A DNA stretch of 26,982 nt from JBCDCU01 sp039180865. GTDB taxonomy: Bacteria > Pseudomonadota > Alphaproteobacteria > Rhizobiales > JACESI01. Positions 26,979-26,982 of the stretch are shown one piece after another. The stretch is from positions 1 through 26,982 of the forward strand of contig JBCDCZ010000024.1 in the NCBI GenBank assembly GCA_039180865.1, given 5' to 3'. Position 1 is the first letter of the stretch. Every line of letters begins with the position of its first letter. Position numbers and translations under genes: made by a program. The notes under the pieces were generated by a model that was given only the letters and a program-made list of their open reading frames with translations, did no database searches and was not told the origin of the DNA.

Positions 26979-26982
26979 TCCG

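Overview
The window reads as chromosome from an alphaproteobacterium, most likely a member of the Hyphomicrobiales (Rhizobiales) or a close relative. The pointers are the DUF2849-cysI-cysH-DUF934 sulfur-assimilation cluster, a DUF2336 protein, a two-gene methylmalonyl-CoA mutase, a rhizobial-type acetoacetyl-CoA synthetase, TTAA-rich CtrA-like motifs and a moderately high GC content. The genus cannot be fixed from the sequence alone. No tRNA, rRNA, CRISPR array, transposase or phage gene was seen.

Region 1 (1-12559) is a secretion locus. A giant RTX protein gene runs leftward from 6296 and leaves the window still open after about 2,098 codons. It has an acidic N-terminus, nonapeptide Ca2+-binding repeats, seven long tandem modules and an embedded LamG-like domain. 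Diverging from it are two consecutive ABC exporter half-transporters (6546-8555 and 8555-11128, overlapping by one base) and an HlyD-type membrane fusion protein (11225-12559). Together these look like a type I secretion system with two different ATPase subunits, each with an unusually degenerate nucleotide-binding domain. No TolC-like outer-membrane gene is present. The divergent promoter region carries an array of TTAA boxes at 11-bp spacing and a predicted hairpin covering the ribosome binding site of the RTX gene.

Region 2 (12585-14269) holds a convergent DUF2336 gene and a 578-base, largely AT-rich gap with several inverted repeats and at most one doubtful small ORF.

Region 3 (14270-19241) is carbon and amino-acid metabolism. 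mutA and mutB (methylmalonyl-CoA mutase, leftward, overlapping start and stop) diverge from argE (acetylornithine deacetylase, rightward).

Region 4 (19242-22918) is assimilatory sulfate reduction: DUF2849, cysI (sulfite reductase hemoprotein), cysH (APS reductase with Fe-S cysteines) and DUF934. The cluster is tightly packed and ends in a clear intrinsic terminator. cysG, often the first gene of such clusters, is not here.

Region 5 (22935-26982) has acetoacetyl-CoA synthetase (leftward), a divergent AsmA-family envelope protein (rightward) with a likely terminator, and a 20-bp near-repeat containing TTAACCAT at the right edge. This repeat probably belongs to the promoter of the next gene.

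The most interesting part is region 1: a very large repetitive secreted Ca2+-binding protein next to a dedicated two-ATPase exporter in which neither subunit has a recognisable LSGGQ signature.
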